DNA of 64,000 nucleotides, taken from NCBI RefSeq assembly GCF_033095785.1, contig NZ_CP137134.1, positions 3,410,001 to 3,474,000 of the forward strand, written 5' to 3'. This DNA is from Nitrosospira sp. Is2 (GTDB lineage: Bacteria > Pseudomonadota > Gammaproteobacteria > Burkholderiales > Nitrosomonadaceae). The translations under genes were made by a program, and so were the position numbers. Shown piece by piece: positions 8,149 through 17,127 of the stretch (the first letter of the stretch is position 1; each line of letters starts with the position of its first letter). Under the pieces are notes generated by a model that did not search any database, was not told the origin of the DNA, and worked only from the letters and a program-made list of their open reading frames with translations.

Positions 8149-10500
8149 TTATTGATCTGCGATCAGGGCCAGCAGGTCCTTGAAATTGATGGGCTTGGTG
8201 AGGTGGGCATCGAAACCTGCCTCCTCCGCCAGTTTCTTGTCCTTTTCCTGGCCCCATCCGGTAGCCGCGATCAGGCGTATCGCCGATCCCCATGGAGCGG
8301 CGCGGATCTGGCGCGCGACTTCATAGCCCGATAGATGCGGCATCCCGATATCGAGCAGAGCAATGTGCGGCTGAAATCGCTCGGCCTCCTGTACAGCGGA
8401 GGCGCCGTCATTCACTATCAGGATCTCATGGCCGTCACGCTGCAGGAGCATGGAAACAGCCATTGCCGCCGCCTCGTTGTCGTCAGCCACAAGGATACGG
8501 CATCCTTTTTTTGCTGGAGGTTCCGGATCTGACGGCGACGTCCGCGCCGTCTGCGGCACGCCCCGCCCGACCTCCGGCTGCGCCACAGGCAAATGAACAT
8601 GAAAGGCGCTGCCCTGACCAATGCCCTGGCTAGTGGCATAAACCCGACCGCCATGCAGTTCCGCGATGGCTCGCACCAGCGCGAGCCCGATACCCAGTCC
8701 CCCGGCCAGCGCATGGCGTTTGCCCTTCGCCTGAGAAAACATGCCAAAAATTTCCTCCAGGCACGTTGGCTCGATGCCGATGCCATTATCTTCGACACTT
8801 ACCGTCACGCCTATGGGGGTTGACTGCACGTCGAGGGTGATCTTGCCGCCCGGATCGGTATACTTTGCCGCATTGGATAACAAATTGGAGAAAACCTGGG
8901 TCAGCCGGATCGGGTCGCCGTGAACCATCAGCGACGGCGGCGGCTTCGTAACCGACAACGTATGGCTGGCTTCATCCATAAGAGATTGTGTCGTTTCGAT
9001 GGCGGAGTCGATAAGCGCAGTCAAGGCGATATTCTGTTTTTGCAGCGTTACCCGGCCCAGGGTGAAGCGCGAAACATCGAGAAGGTCATCCAGCAGGATT
9101 TTCATGGTCCTGCACTGCCGCCGAACCACCTGGAGAGCCCATTCGCGCTTGGCGCTGTCGAGATGCGCGTACTCCAGAAGCGTAGCTGAACTGTCGATTG
9201 CCGCCAACGGATTGCGCAGTTCATGCGAAAGCGTGGCAATGAACTCATCCTTGCGCCGGTCGGCATCCCTGAGCTGCTCGGTGATGCGCAGACTTTCGAT
9301 CAAATCGGCCGCTTGTCGCGCAAACAGGTCAAGTATCCCCGATCGCTGTTCCGCTGCCGCATGAGGAAATCGGAAATGGATGGACAGGACGCCCAGCGGC
9401 TTTCCCTCGCGGCTGTATAAAGGCGTGGTTTGAATGGCGCGGTATTGGCCCAGCTCCGCTGCGTGCAAGTCAATGGCGGATTGTTCCTCAGCGTGAATAT
9501 CTTCAACCATCACCCGACGCCTTGTGCGAAGCGCGCGGGCGCAGGGCGAATCGTCGCTGCCATCGACCGTCTTGAAGCGATCGATAAATTCCTCGTCAAA
9601 ACCCTGATGCACCTCAATCGAAAGGACTTTTCTTTCCGGATCGTACAAGCGGATGTATCCCATGTCGGCCTGATGCAATTCGGTGGCCGCCTGCAATATT
9701 TCAGTCAACGCGGAGGGCAGGTCGGGGATCGTTAAAAGACTGGTGCTGAGCTCATGCAACCGGTTCAGGGCGGCAACCTCGGCCTCAAGCTGTTTCTGCG
9801 TTTTCCGCAATGTCGCATCGATCCTCTCGCGCTCTGATATCTGATATTGAAGCGTGCTGTTTGCCAATGACAACGCTTGCGTGCGTTGTTCCATATGCCT
9901 TTCAAGAACATTGCGTACGTTGGTGCCCTCATCCATGGAATGCCTGAGCCGGTGCGCAGCTGAGGCAAAATTTGAGAGGCTTGTCATCAAGCGGAGGTCT
10001 TCCGTATCAAATGCCCGCCCTCCCGAATGCACCGTCCCCCATATCGTGCCTGCGGGTTGTTCCTCGTCAAAAAATGGCACCAGCAGCGCTTCCACGACCG
10101 GTGGCTGAATATCAATAGAAAGAGGGAACAGACTGGTAGGGTTCTGTAACAGAACGGGGGCGTCATGAACGGCCATGATGCCGCACGAGTTGTGGAAATG
10201 GCTTTTCGTGCCGTCCAGGTATTGCGCCATAAGCCCGGCGCAAACATGCCTCCTGCAAGTGCCATCCGATTCAAAAGTACTGACGCCGGCCGAATCAGCC
10301 CGGCAGAGCTCGCATGCGAGCTCTGCCAACTTGTGCAACAGATTGCGCGGATTATTCGCAAGCTCATGCGCGAGAATGGTGAGCGCGCGGTTTTCGGCCT
10401 GAAAATCTTCGGCACGCGAAATGCGCCGGGACAAAACCTCGATACCGGGAAGCCTGTTAAGCATGGCTCCGCGCCCTGTCATGGAATCTTCGTCGGACAT
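8149..10500 (-). CDS. Hybrid sensor histidine kinase with two GAF-like domains and receiver
   Basis: 783 residues from the ATG at 10500, which has AGGAG nine bases upstream; a longer frame from 10602 lacks this. Order: an N-terminal GAF domain (about 40-200), a coiled coil (about 205-260), a second GAF domain (about 265-410), HisKA with H426 in ATLSHELRNPL, a HATPase with NLLSNAAKYT, DNGIGI and GGLGIGLAL boxes, and a C-terminal receiver with D717 in LLDIGMP. No membrane segments are seen, so it is a cytosolic sensor. The N-terminal GAF carries Cys residues (CELCRADSAGVSTF and NSCGIMAV), but chromophore binding cannot be judged. No separate output regulator is adjacent. Confidence 0.9.
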   Translation of the reverse strand: MSDEDSMTGRGAMLNRLPGIEVLSRRISRAEDFQAENRALTILAHELANNPRNLLHKLAELACELCRADSAGVSTFESDGTCRRHVCAGLMAQYLDGTKSHFHNSCGIMAVHDAPVLLQNPTSLFPLSIDIQPPVVEALLVPFFDEEQPAGTIWGTVHSGGRAFDTEDLRLMTSLSNFASAAHRLRHSMDEGTNVRNVLERHMEQRTQALSLANSTLQYQISERERIDATLRKTQKQLEAEVAALNRLHELSTSLLTIPDLPSALTEILQAATELHQADMGYIRLYDPERKVLSIEVHQGFDEEFIDRFKTVDGSDDSPCARALRTRRRVMVEDIHAEEQSAIDLHAAELGQYRAIQTTPLYSREGKPLGVLSIHFRFPHAAAEQRSGILDLFARQAADLIESLRITEQLRDADRRKDEFIATLSHELRNPLAAIDSSATLLEYAHLDSAKREWALQVVRRQCRTMKILLDDLLDVSRFTLGRVTLQKQNIALTALIDSAIETTQSLMDEASHTLSVTKPPPSLMVHGDPIRLTQVFSNLLSNAAKYTDPGGKITLDVQSTPIGVTVSVEDNGIGIEPTCLEEIFGMFSQAKGKRHALAGGLGIGLALVRAIAELHGGRVYATSQGIGQGSAFHVHLPVAQPEVGRGVPQTARTSPSDPEPPAKKGCRILVADDNEAAAMAVSMLLQRDGHEILIVNDGASAVQEAERFQPHIALLDIGMPHLSGYEVARQIRAAPWGSAIRLIAATGWGQEKDKKLAEEAGFDAHLTKPINFKDLLALIADQ

Positions 10501-10999
10501 TGTTACGACTCCTGGCCGAATATCCCCATATTGTGCAGGGCTTTTGTCCTGTGTACAAGGCAAAATTGCGGTTCTGTTACAGGCAAAATTGCGACCGTGC
10601 ATGAGCGCTTAATGGTCCGTCCCCCGCGCGCGGTCCTCTTTTGCCCGTAGCCAAATGTACTGCGTCGGGCGGGCGGGGGCAAAAAGGGCGTTGCAGACAT
10701 GAGGGGATGAGCGTTGGATCAGGGTCCGCTGAACAGCAATGCATCAACTGTCAAGCCCCGGGCCGCAGAACGGATGTGCCGGCTGCCGTTCCATTGGTCA
10801 CGGGCACCCTTCAGGCAAAAAGCCGCGCCGCTCACATGCGTTGATCGGGTGCGGGAGATATGGCGATATATGGGGGATTCCGCCTTGGCACGCCATGGAC
10901 GTATATGTCCATGGCGCCGTGGAGCGGAAAGTCAGGAGGGGCGCAGTAAGACCAGGCCGCCACTCACTCGTTCGCGACGGATTGCACCCCGGTCCGGAG
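10501..10999. other. Intergenic region with a direct repeat and a perfect palindrome
   Basis: No convincing gene is seen. AGGCAAAATTGCG is repeated exactly at 10558-10570 and 10581-10593 upstream of the hybrid kinase, possibly an operator. A separate inverted repeat at 10891-10916 lies just past the end of the BON gene. Confidence 0.5.
10891..10916. repeat. Perfect 10-bp inverted repeat
   Basis: Arms CGCCATGGAC and GTCCATGGCG are separated by GTATAT; the spacer is nearly symmetric too. No T run follows on either strand, so an operator or other protein-binding site is as likely as a terminator. Confidence 0.6.
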
Positions 11000-11374
11000 T
11001 TAGTCTTCCTTCTTGATCCTGATATTGTTAATAACCTTGGTGACGCCTTCCACGGAATGGGCTATCGCATGCGCTTTATCCGCTTCAGCCTTGCTTTTCG
11101 CAGTGCCGCTCAGCACCACCACGCCGTTCTTGTCAGTATCCACCTTGATATGGACCGCGCTGACATCATCTGCCGTTGCCAGCTTTGATTTTATTTTGGT
11201 CGTAATGACCGAATCACTTACATATTCACCTACGCCCGAGGGACGCTCGGAAGAACGCTCTGAAGAACGATCGGTAGAGCGCTCCGACTTGGTGGCACAA
11301 CCGGAAATAGGACCGGCCAGCACGGCAGCCATCAGAACTACCGCGAACTGCGGGAGGGATTTCGATATTTTCAT
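11000..11374 (-). CDS. BON-domain lipoprotein (OsmY-like)
   Basis: 124 residues. A signal peptide ends in the lipobox ISGC near residue 26, followed by a Ser/Arg/Glu repeat (RSSERSSERPS) that acts as a linker. One BON domain follows (about residues 48-120): SVITTKIKSKLATAD, HIKVDTDKNGVVVLSGTAKS and VEGVTKVINNIRI. BON domains bind phospholipid surfaces and are common in osmotic-stress envelope proteins. AAAAAGGAG precedes the ATG. The shared palindrome lies 63 bases upstream, the shortest spacing seen here. Confidence 0.88.
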   Translation of the reverse strand: MKISKSLPQFAVVLMAAVLAGPISGCATKSERSTDRSSERSSERPSGVGEYVSDSVITTKIKSKLATADDVSAVHIKVDTDKNGVVVLSGTAKSKAEADKAHAIAHSVEGVTKVINNIRIKKED

Positions 11375-11436
11375 GACTTCTCCTTTTTAAGAATAGAATG
11401 GTAGAGTCATACTCGTGCTGTTAGCGTTTCGTGTCT

Positions 11437-11450
11437 GTACGCTAGCGAAC
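11437..11450 (-). promoter_or_regulatory. Shared palindromic motif, copy 2 (BON gene)
   Basis: Minus-sense core GTTCGCTAGCGTAC followed by AGACACGAAACGC. It is one base off a perfect palindrome and 63 bases upstream of the BON lipoprotein start. Confidence 0.65.
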
Positions 11451-11769
11451 GCAGGGTCGAGGCCAGCAGTAATTGGGCAGGCAAAAGGGTTGAGGGTTGA
11501 GCGTTGTCGGGGAGGTGGAATGGCCGGGGCAGAGGCAGGCAGGCGTTCCGGCACGAAGATAACGCCTCCGCCCTTTCCGTCGCTGCAGGAAACTGACTGG
11601 TTCCGCGTCCATGAAGCGCAAAACCGGTGGCAATTACTAAGGAGCCTCTCAGTAAGTCCTCACGCGCGCCACGTGAGGCTTTGAAGGACCGTGGCATGGA
11701 AGTGACTGTGGGGCCTGGCTGATCCCGACATGGAAATTGGTGGCACGCTGGCAAAAGGTCGACCAGGGT

Positions 11770-12090
11770 TTAATGGAGCCGGCCGGTAATAGCCGCGAAA
11801 CGCGCAAGCAGATCGCTCGCATCCACTCCCGCCCGCTCAGCCATGTAGATGCCCGCTTCGATATCTATGCTGTCCGACGCCGGATGCAGAACAAGAAGCT
11901 GGAAATGATGAGCGATCGCCGTCCGGGTTACCCGGTCGGCATCGGTCCGCGCCGCGCTTGGACGGTATCGGGTAGTAAGCCATGATAGTACAGCCAGCAG
12001 CAAGCTGACCGGCGGTTTCTCGTTTGATTTTCCCCGATTCTGTGTCAAGTTCGTTCCCCTTATCCCAATTAATTTTAGCTTCAATAACAC
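11770..12090 (-). CDS. Possible small protein behind a Fur box
   Basis: A 106-codon open frame whose start lies 35 bases downstream of the Fur-like site. Residues 28-44 are hydrophobic; the rest shows no known domain. There is no clear RBS, and the opposite strand has an equally open frame. It could be a decayed fragment. I list it only because its position fits an iron-controlled transcript. Confidence 0.25.
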   Translation of the reverse strand: MLLKLKLIGIRGTNLTQNRGKSNEKPPVSLLLAVLSWLTTRYRPSAARTDADRVTRTAIAHHFQLLVLHPASDSIDIEAGIYMAERAGVDASDLLARFAAITGRLH

Positions 12091-12124
12091 CGTCCGGCAC
12101 AGTCCCCAAATAGAGTAATGCTAA

Positions 12125-12139
12125 TGAGAATGATTGTCA
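12125..12139. promoter_or_regulatory. Fur-box-like site
   Basis: TGAGAATGATTGTCA matches the Fur 7-1-7 core TGATAATGATTATCA at 13 of 15 positions. The flank AATGCTAATGAGAATGAT adds further Fur-like hexamers. The controlled gene is unclear: weak leftward frames begin at 12109 and 12090, and a broken endonuclease lies rightward. Confidence 0.6.
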
Positions 12140-12363
12140 ATCCTATTCATTGATAAGGGGAGATGGCTGGCGGATTCCAGACCCTTCCGGCTGGCGCCGA
12201 GAAAAAAACAAAGAGAAATCCCCGACAGAAATACGAGGAGCGAATAAAAGAATGCCAGTGGCGTAACCCCGGATCACATGGAATTCCTGCGCGGCAGCCG
12301 AAAGTGATGAGATAGAATTGCGGTTGAGCAAATCTATCGCGAAACGTCAATTACTCGAGCACC

Positions 12364-12886
12364 ATGCGTATCAACACGTTCAATCTTTAAAATCTGTTTC
12401 GACGCGCCAGGGTGCTGAACCTGCGCGACTCGGATAAAGCGACGAAACTGCTGGATAAAATCCGTCAGCTTGCTTCGCTGCTCGATTCGATTCTCGATCG
12501 CTACGACGTGGCCCGTCAATACGTTGTTGTCATGGGAGATATGAACGAGGATACCCGCAGCGCCTTCGGTTCGCTGCATCCCCTCTTGCAGAAAATGGTT
12601 TGCACCCGGTCATCGACACGACTCTACCGATCAACCAGCGTTATACCCATTATTACGAGGATGCGGGAGCCGGGGGCCCGAAATTGACTTAGCTGGACTA
12701 TATCTTCGTATCCGAAGCGCTTCGACCGAAGATTACCGGTTATGGTTTTGAGCGGCGTGGGATACATGGGATCGAGCCATTGCTGTAAAAGAAGGCGCAG
12801 AACCCATTACCCAATTCCCGACCGTAACGGGGCCGGACCTATCCGCATCCGATCATGCTGCGTTGGGGGTGGACCTCGAATTATAG
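12364..12886 (+). pseudogene. Broken endonuclease/exonuclease/phosphatase-family gene
   Basis: Starts MRINTFNL, then a stop (TAA, one change from CAA), then NLFRRARVLNLRDSDKATKL in the same frame. YVVVMGDMNEDTRSA follows, then a frameshift near 12592 to HPVIDTTLPINQRYTHYYED, a second stop near 12690 (one change from CAG), LDYIFVSEALRPKITGYGF, another frameshift near 12770, and the end SASDHAALGVDLEL. GDMN and SDHAAL are catalytic motifs of the EEP fold. Residues normally lying between the N-terminal part and GDMN (well over 100) appear deleted. The gene is dead. Confidence 0.85.
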
Positions 12887-13057
12887 AAAAGATGTTGGGG
12901 ACGCGCATCCGCGGCGCCCCGCCGCCCTCCAACTACACGTGTCAGCCGCGTTATCGGCTGCACGGGCCTTCCGCCGTTAGCGGCCATCCAGACCGGTGGC
13001 CGAAGGGCGACACTGGGGGCAAATACCCCAGGGCGGCGCCCGCCCCTTCCGTTTATA

Positions 13058-13339
13058 TCAATACCGGTCGAGCGGCGCCGGGCCCGAATCCGGGCTTTCA
13101 TTTCTGGGATCATGATGCGGCTCGGTGCCGCTGATGGACTTTGCTTCCTCGCGCGTTTCCTGTTTCTTGGACGCGCGATTCTCTATCTTCTCACCCACTC
13201 TGTTTCCGTGAGTCTCTTCGCTGACGGGTACGCCTTCACTCGATTCATCCGTTGCCTGGTCCACTTGCTGCTCGGCGTGCTGATCCGCCGGTTCGTCATC
13301 CTTCAATTCATCCGCCTGTCTGTCCGAGGAATTGTCCAT
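13058..13339 (-). CDS. Small acidic hydrophilic protein, unknown function
   Basis: 93 residues from ATG at 13339, preceded by GGAGCC. The open frame continues upstream to 13429 without an RBS. The protein is almost wholly charged and polar (DELKDDEPADQHAEQQVDQA, then GEKIENRASKKQETREEAK), with no hydrophobic core, so it is probably intrinsically disordered. It recalls hydrophilin-like stress proteins by composition only. It is divergent from the DUF4142 gene. Confidence 0.55.
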   Translation of the reverse strand: MDNSSDRQADELKDDEPADQHAEQQVDQATDESSEGVPVSEETHGNRVGEKIENRASKKQETREEAKSISGTEPHHDPRNESPDSGPAPLDRY

Positions 13340-13469
13340 TAATGGCTCCTGCATACATAATATTATTCGGCAATAGCGCCTGTTCACATTCTCACGCGCA
13401 TTGGCCCCTGGTTCGGTGCGGTAGCGCACAGGCCGGAGCTAAGACCCTGTTTTAACTAAGGGTAGTTTT

Positions 13470-13483
13470 GTATGCTAGCGTAC
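13470..13483 (+). promoter_or_regulatory. Shared palindromic motif, copy 3 (DUF4142 gene)
   Basis: Core GTATGCTAGCGTAC followed by AGAAACCGC, 117 bases before the DUF4142 start. It is one base off a perfect palindrome. Confidence 0.65.
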
Positions 13484-13599
13484 AGAAACCGCCCAACTAA
13501 CGGCTCATCATTGCCAGACCGGCGCTGTTGTCAAGATAAGCGCCCGGCATATTACGCCGCTTATCGCGGCGCGTCTCATCATCAATAAGGAGATTAAAA

Positions 13600-14118
13600 A
13601 TGAAAAAAGTACTCGTGTTTGCAGCTGCCCTGATGTTTCCCGCATTTGCCATGGCCGGCGAGCTCAATGATGCGCAAATCGCCCACATTGTAGTGACCGC
13701 CAATCAGGTTGATATTGAAAATGGGGAGCTCGCGAAAAAGAAAGCATCGAATGAAGATGTTCACGCCTTCGCCCACCGCATGATCGGCGAGCACACCGAC
13801 GTGAATAAACAGGCGACGGACTTGGCAACCAAACTCAAGGTGACGCCCGAGGATAATCCCATCAGCAAGAGCCTGAAAGCCGACGGCAAAAAGAACCTCG
13901 ACAAACTGAAGAACCTGAGCGGAAAAGAATTCGACAAAGCTTATATCGACGCAGAAATCAAGCTGCATCAACAGGTCATCGACGTGGCTGACACCAAGCT
14001 GGTGCCAAACGTCAAGAATGAAGAGCTGAAGGCCCTTCTCGTCAAAGTGCGCCCGGCGCTTGTCTCCCATCTGGAGCATGCCCAGAAAATCCAGGGCTCA
14101 TCTGGCGATAAGCGCTAA
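13600..14118 (+). CDS. DUF4142 secreted protein
   Basis: 172 residues. A signal peptide (MKKVLVFAAALMFPAFAMAG, cleavage about residue 19/20) precedes a ferritin-like four-helix domain of the DUF4142 family: DAQIAHIVVTANQVDIENGE, then EDVHAFAHRMIGEHTDVNKQ, AYIDAEIKLHQQVIDV and ALVSHLEHAQKIQ. Family members are periplasmic or outer-membrane-linked proteins of uncertain role. An AAGGAG lies before the ATG. The shared palindrome lies 117 bases upstream, which leaves a long untranslated leader. Confidence 0.88.
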   Translation: MKKVLVFAAALMFPAFAMAGELNDAQIAHIVVTANQVDIENGELAKKKASNEDVHAFAHRMIGEHTDVNKQATDLATKLKVTPEDNPISKSLKADGKKNLDKLKNLSGKEFDKAYIDAEIKLHQQVIDVADTKLVPNVKNEELKALLVKVRPALVSHLEHAQKIQGSSGDKR

Positions 14119-14446
14119 CGGGACCTGAATCAAGCCGGGGTAAAGTCCCGCCCGGGCCTTATCTGCGCCATGCGCGAAATGAGAGAGGAATGTGGCGTTG
14201 ATTCCCGCGTGACATTCCTCCATCGCCAGCCTCTTATTAAACCCCTCCACAAGCCGTTTCCGCGGAAGGCATTGCCGTGGAATCGGATGGTCACCGGCGC
14301 CGCATTCCGCCCTGCCATACACACGCGTATGCGCGCGCTTATACGCGCTGTTACGAGCTGAAAGGCACGTAGAAAATGCGACGCGATGAGCGACCTGCCT
14401 TCCCTTGCCGCCGGTCGCCCTCGGTTGCACCTGATGGCAAGTTTCC
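14119..14446. other. Intergenic region, nothing recognised
   Basis: Lies between the convergent DUF4142 and ferritin-like genes. No gene or clear terminator is seen. Confidence 0.4.
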
Positions 14447-15181
14447 CTAAGAACCGATCGAAGCGTCCTCAAGCACTAGCTGCTTGTACCATTGGCGCAC
14501 ATGCATGAGGTGGTTGTCCTCCTCGTTGAGCGCGACCCTGAAATCGCGCGCCATGTCGTTCATCCCCATTTTTTCAGCCAACAGGATGAGCATCTGCCAT
14601 GCATCGTTATCCGCCAGTTCCGCGATAAGAATAGCCTCCAGGCATTGCGCCACCGACGTCCGGGGATCGGTCAGTACTTGAATCAGGCCCATTGACGCCA
14701 CCCCATCGACGTCCGCGGAAGGCGTCTGCGCAGTGGGGTCGGCGCCGATCGAACGTATGGCAGCCTCGACGAGCTTGAAGTGCCGTAACTCCTGGTTGCG
14801 AAAGGTCCATAAGGTATCGAGCGGGACCTGGATATCAGCCCCGGGCACGGTTGAACACTTGGCGATCAGTGCGTCGTAAAGCCGGACACCAGTACGTTCG
14901 AAGGCCAGCCGACAACCAAGTTTGTCAATAAAGGCTTCAGGGTTCTTGCCCGTCAGTTTCTGCATTGCCGTGCTGGCGACACCTTTGAGGGTTCCCGGCG
15001 GCGGAATGGAGCCGAGATCTTCCGCTTCAGCGTTATATTCCCTGCGCACCGCAGCAATTGACGTTTCGTCCCCGCCGGATGACGCAGGCGTGGCGCGGCT
15101 CAGCGCGAGCATTTCCTTCGTATCGATCGGCGACATATCGACGCCAGTGCGGTTGAGTCCCACATCTGTGCTTCTTTCCAT
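14447..15181 (-). CDS. Ferritin-like-domain protein
   Basis: 244 residues. A disordered N-terminus (about 1-75) precedes a ferritin-like helical bundle. Putative metal ligands sit in CRLAFERTGVRLYDAL, TFRNQELRHFKLVEA, ILIAELADNDAW and NEEDNHLMHVRQWY, giving the Glu/His pattern of the di-iron superfamily. The precise activity (iron oxidation, peroxide scavenging or non-catalytic) is unknown. It follows the larger ferritin-like gene after 51 bases on the same strand, so the two are likely one operon. Confidence 0.75.
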   Translation of the reverse strand: MERSTDVGLNRTGVDMSPIDTKEMLALSRATPASSGGDETSIAAVRREYNAEAEDLGSIPPPGTLKGVASTAMQKLTGKNPEAFIDKLGCRLAFERTGVRLYDALIAKCSTVPGADIQVPLDTLWTFRNQELRHFKLVEAAIRSIGADPTAQTPSADVDGVASMGLIQVLTDPRTSVAQCLEAILIAELADNDAWQMLILLAEKMGMNDMARDFRVALNEEDNHLMHVRQWYKQLVLEDASIGS

Positions 15182-15232
15182 GATTGATCTCCTGAATTGT
15201 GTCTTAAAGGGGGTTTACGCGGAACCTGTGGA

Positions 15233-16390
15233 TCATGAGCGGACAAGTTCGGCGCCAGGCGACCATTGGTAGCCGGCGGCGACGATTTCCGATGGCGAGC
15301 CCGAAGAGTTCATATGCTCGCGGTATTCCTCCGACTCGCGGCCCTCCTGGCTTTTGTCAACAATTTGGGTGCCGCGGGCGCGCAAGTCAACTTCCTCACT
15401 GAGCACTTTACGCACAAACTCGCGCTGGCTGGCATAGTTGATAGGCTCCGGCAGTTCCGCGGGAAGAACTTCAGCCGGGTCGCGGCGCTCGTATTTCTTG
15501 AATAGTTCGCGCACAAGCTCCAAATGCCCCAACTCATAGTCGAGGCAGCGTTCCCAGATCGCCTTCACGTGTGGGTCGGACTCCTGCTGCACGCACCCGT
15601 AATAGTTATAAACCTCGGTTGCCTCATGCAGCAGCCATTTCTCCAGCCACGTCTCGTTCGGATCGATCATCGACTCGTATTGCGTTACGTGCTGTTCCTC
15701 TATGGATGCTATTTCCGCGTAAAGCTGGCGCGCGACCGGGTCCGCGTACAACGGCCCCACGTTCATGTAGAAATTGTGGGTTTGCTGTTCGCTGGATAGG
15801 ATCGTCAGTGCGTGCAGCTTTGAAATAAATGCCGCCTGAGTCCGGTTGTAGTGTTCGCGCAAGTCGTCCGCGGGCGCGCGATGTTCCACTGAAGTCGGCC
15901 GTCCCGGCACGATGTCCGTATAGGATTGAAGGATATTGTTGGCGTCCTTGCCTTCCAGCCGGTCAAGCAGCGCGGTATAGCGGTAGAGATGGTCAAAATC
16001 CTCCAGCATGCCGAAGCGATAAAGCTGCGCCAGATACTCGTCAGGCTCGTTCTGGGCCACAACCGCCGTAACTTCGATTGCAACCTGTTCATAGCCTATG
16101 GTCGTTTCGAGTGTCGAGTGATCGGCGCCGAGCAGGTTATTCACCATCGAAGCCTGGTGGTGCTCTACCCGCCGGACCTTCGCCAGCGGCAGCCTCAAGT
16201 CGTTATTCACGCGCGCGCACGAATGCGAGAAACGCAGCGCTTCCATCTCTATGCCGTTCATCAGGATAACGCGGACGCGAGTGAAAGCGTCGTCATCCAG
16301 CTTGCTGATGGGGGGTTGTATCAGTTCCTTCCAGGTGAACCGCTGTCTGTCAAGTGGCATGCCTTTGTCTTGAAGTAAGTTAAGCGCCAT
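15233..16390 (-). CDS. Large ferritin-like-domain protein
   Basis: 385 residues. Ferritin-like ligands appear twice: GIEMEALRFSHSCAR / KVRRVEHHQASMVNN in the first half, and ASIEEQHVTQYESM, LLHEATEVYNYYGC and DYELGHLELVRELF in the second, suggesting a two-bundle protein. The second half resembles bacterial rubrerythrin/ferritin-like proteins of unknown function. AGGAGGAAAAA directly precedes the ATG. It is the first gene of an apparent pair with the 244-residue ferritin-like protein. Confidence 0.75.
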   Translation of the reverse strand: MALNLLQDKGMPLDRQRFTWKELIQPPISKLDDDAFTRVRVILMNGIEMEALRFSHSCARVNNDLRLPLAKVRRVEHHQASMVNNLLGADHSTLETTIGYEQVAIEVTAVVAQNEPDEYLAQLYRFGMLEDFDHLYRYTALLDRLEGKDANNILQSYTDIVPGRPTSVEHRAPADDLREHYNRTQAAFISKLHALTILSSEQQTHNFYMNVGPLYADPVARQLYAEIASIEEQHVTQYESMIDPNETWLEKWLLHEATEVYNYYGCVQQESDPHVKAIWERCLDYELGHLELVRELFKKYERRDPAEVLPAELPEPINYASQREFVRKVLSEEVDLRARGTQIVDKSQEGRESEEYREHMNSSGSPSEIVAAGYQWSPGAELVRS

Positions 16391-16575
16391 TTTTTCCTCC
16401 TACGGAAGTATGGGGGGTTGTATTGAGAGGAGACGATGAAGAGTGAGTGTGAATGAACCGTCCGTTACGACCCAGGCCCATTCTCGTCTTTAGGGGTGTT
16501 TTTGCTATTGAATCGGATTATTGCCAAGTGCTCTTTCTAGCCGGGGACAGGCCGCGGAATTCCTTTGCCTGCCCC

Positions 16576-16615
16576 ATGGAAGCTGATGGAAGCTGATAGG
16601 AACTGATGAAACCTG
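16576..16615. repeat. Imperfect 10-bp tandem repeat, four units
   Basis: Units ATGGAAGCTG, ATGGAAGCTG, ATAGGAACTG and ATGAAACCTG lie just past the end of the Gly-rich gene. It does not look like a terminator and could be slippage-derived. Confidence 0.6.
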
Positions 16616-16641
16616 AGGGAATACTTAGGGAAACCGCGATT

Positions 16642-17127
16642 TCATCTGCCCGTACCCGAACCACTGCTGGAACCACTGCCGCTACCGGAACCGCTGCCGG
16701 TGCCAGATCCCGAATGGGGTCCCGGCCCGGCGTCCTTGCCAACCGTGCCGCGCATTCCACCTGCGCTGTTGGCTCCACCGGAAGTCCCCTGCTTGTTGGT
16801 TGTAACACCGCCCTGCAACGGTGCACCAGAACCGCTTCCGCCGCCACCGGTATCCGTGTTGCTGAATTTATCGGTCGAGGACCCCCCTAGGGCGCCCCCT
16901 TGCGGCTTGCTTTTATTGCCGGAACCTTGTGACGCGCCGCTTCCGGAAGTCCCGGGTTTGGTGGTGCCGAGGGTACTTTCATTACCATGTGTTGTCTCAC
17001 GGCTCAACGTCCTCTTGCCTTCGTCCTTGTCCGATCCTCCTGCCGCGTGAGCCAGACTTCCAAAGGCGAGGCTTGCGGCAGCAAGCACGACGGCGCAAGT
17101 TTTTATGGATACCGCTATATCTTTCAT
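16642..17127 (-). CDS. Gly/Ser-rich secreted low-complexity protein
   Basis: 161 residues. A signal peptide (MKDIAVSIKTCAVVLAAASL, cleavage near AHA-A at residue 28) is followed by a Gly/Ser/Thr-rich chain ending in repeated GSGTGSGSGSGSG. No folded domain is recognised. It is probably an exported, disordered envelope or matrix protein. The composition resembles that of the protein at 24739-25119, and both have a copy of the shared palindrome upstream. AGGAGGAG precedes the ATG. Confidence 0.7.
   Translation of the reverse strand: MKDIAVSIKTCAVVLAAASLAFGSLAHAAGGSDKDEGKRTLSRETTHGNESTLGTTKPGTSGSGASQGSGNKSKPQGGALGGSSTDKFSNTDTGGGGSGSGAPLQGGVTTNKQGTSGGANSAGGMRGTVGKDAGPGPHSGSGTGSGSGSGSGSSSGSGTGR

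Larger units (their letters stand above)
11375..12363. other. Long gene-poor region with a motif copy and a Fur box
   Basis: About 1 kb with no clear gene. It holds shared motif copy 2 (11437-11450) and a Fur-box-like site (12125-12139). Weak open frames on both strands, including a 106-codon one, give no recognisable protein; decayed sequence is likely. Confidence 0.4.

Noticed and set aside
11437..11450. Reading the shared palindrome as a LexA box
   Set aside because: CTGT is present on one side, but the matching ACAG is not at the required 8-base spacing, and targets are not SOS genes.
12143..12331. 62-codon leftward frame next to the Fur-like box
   Set aside because: No RBS, overlaps alternative frames and shows no recognisable features.
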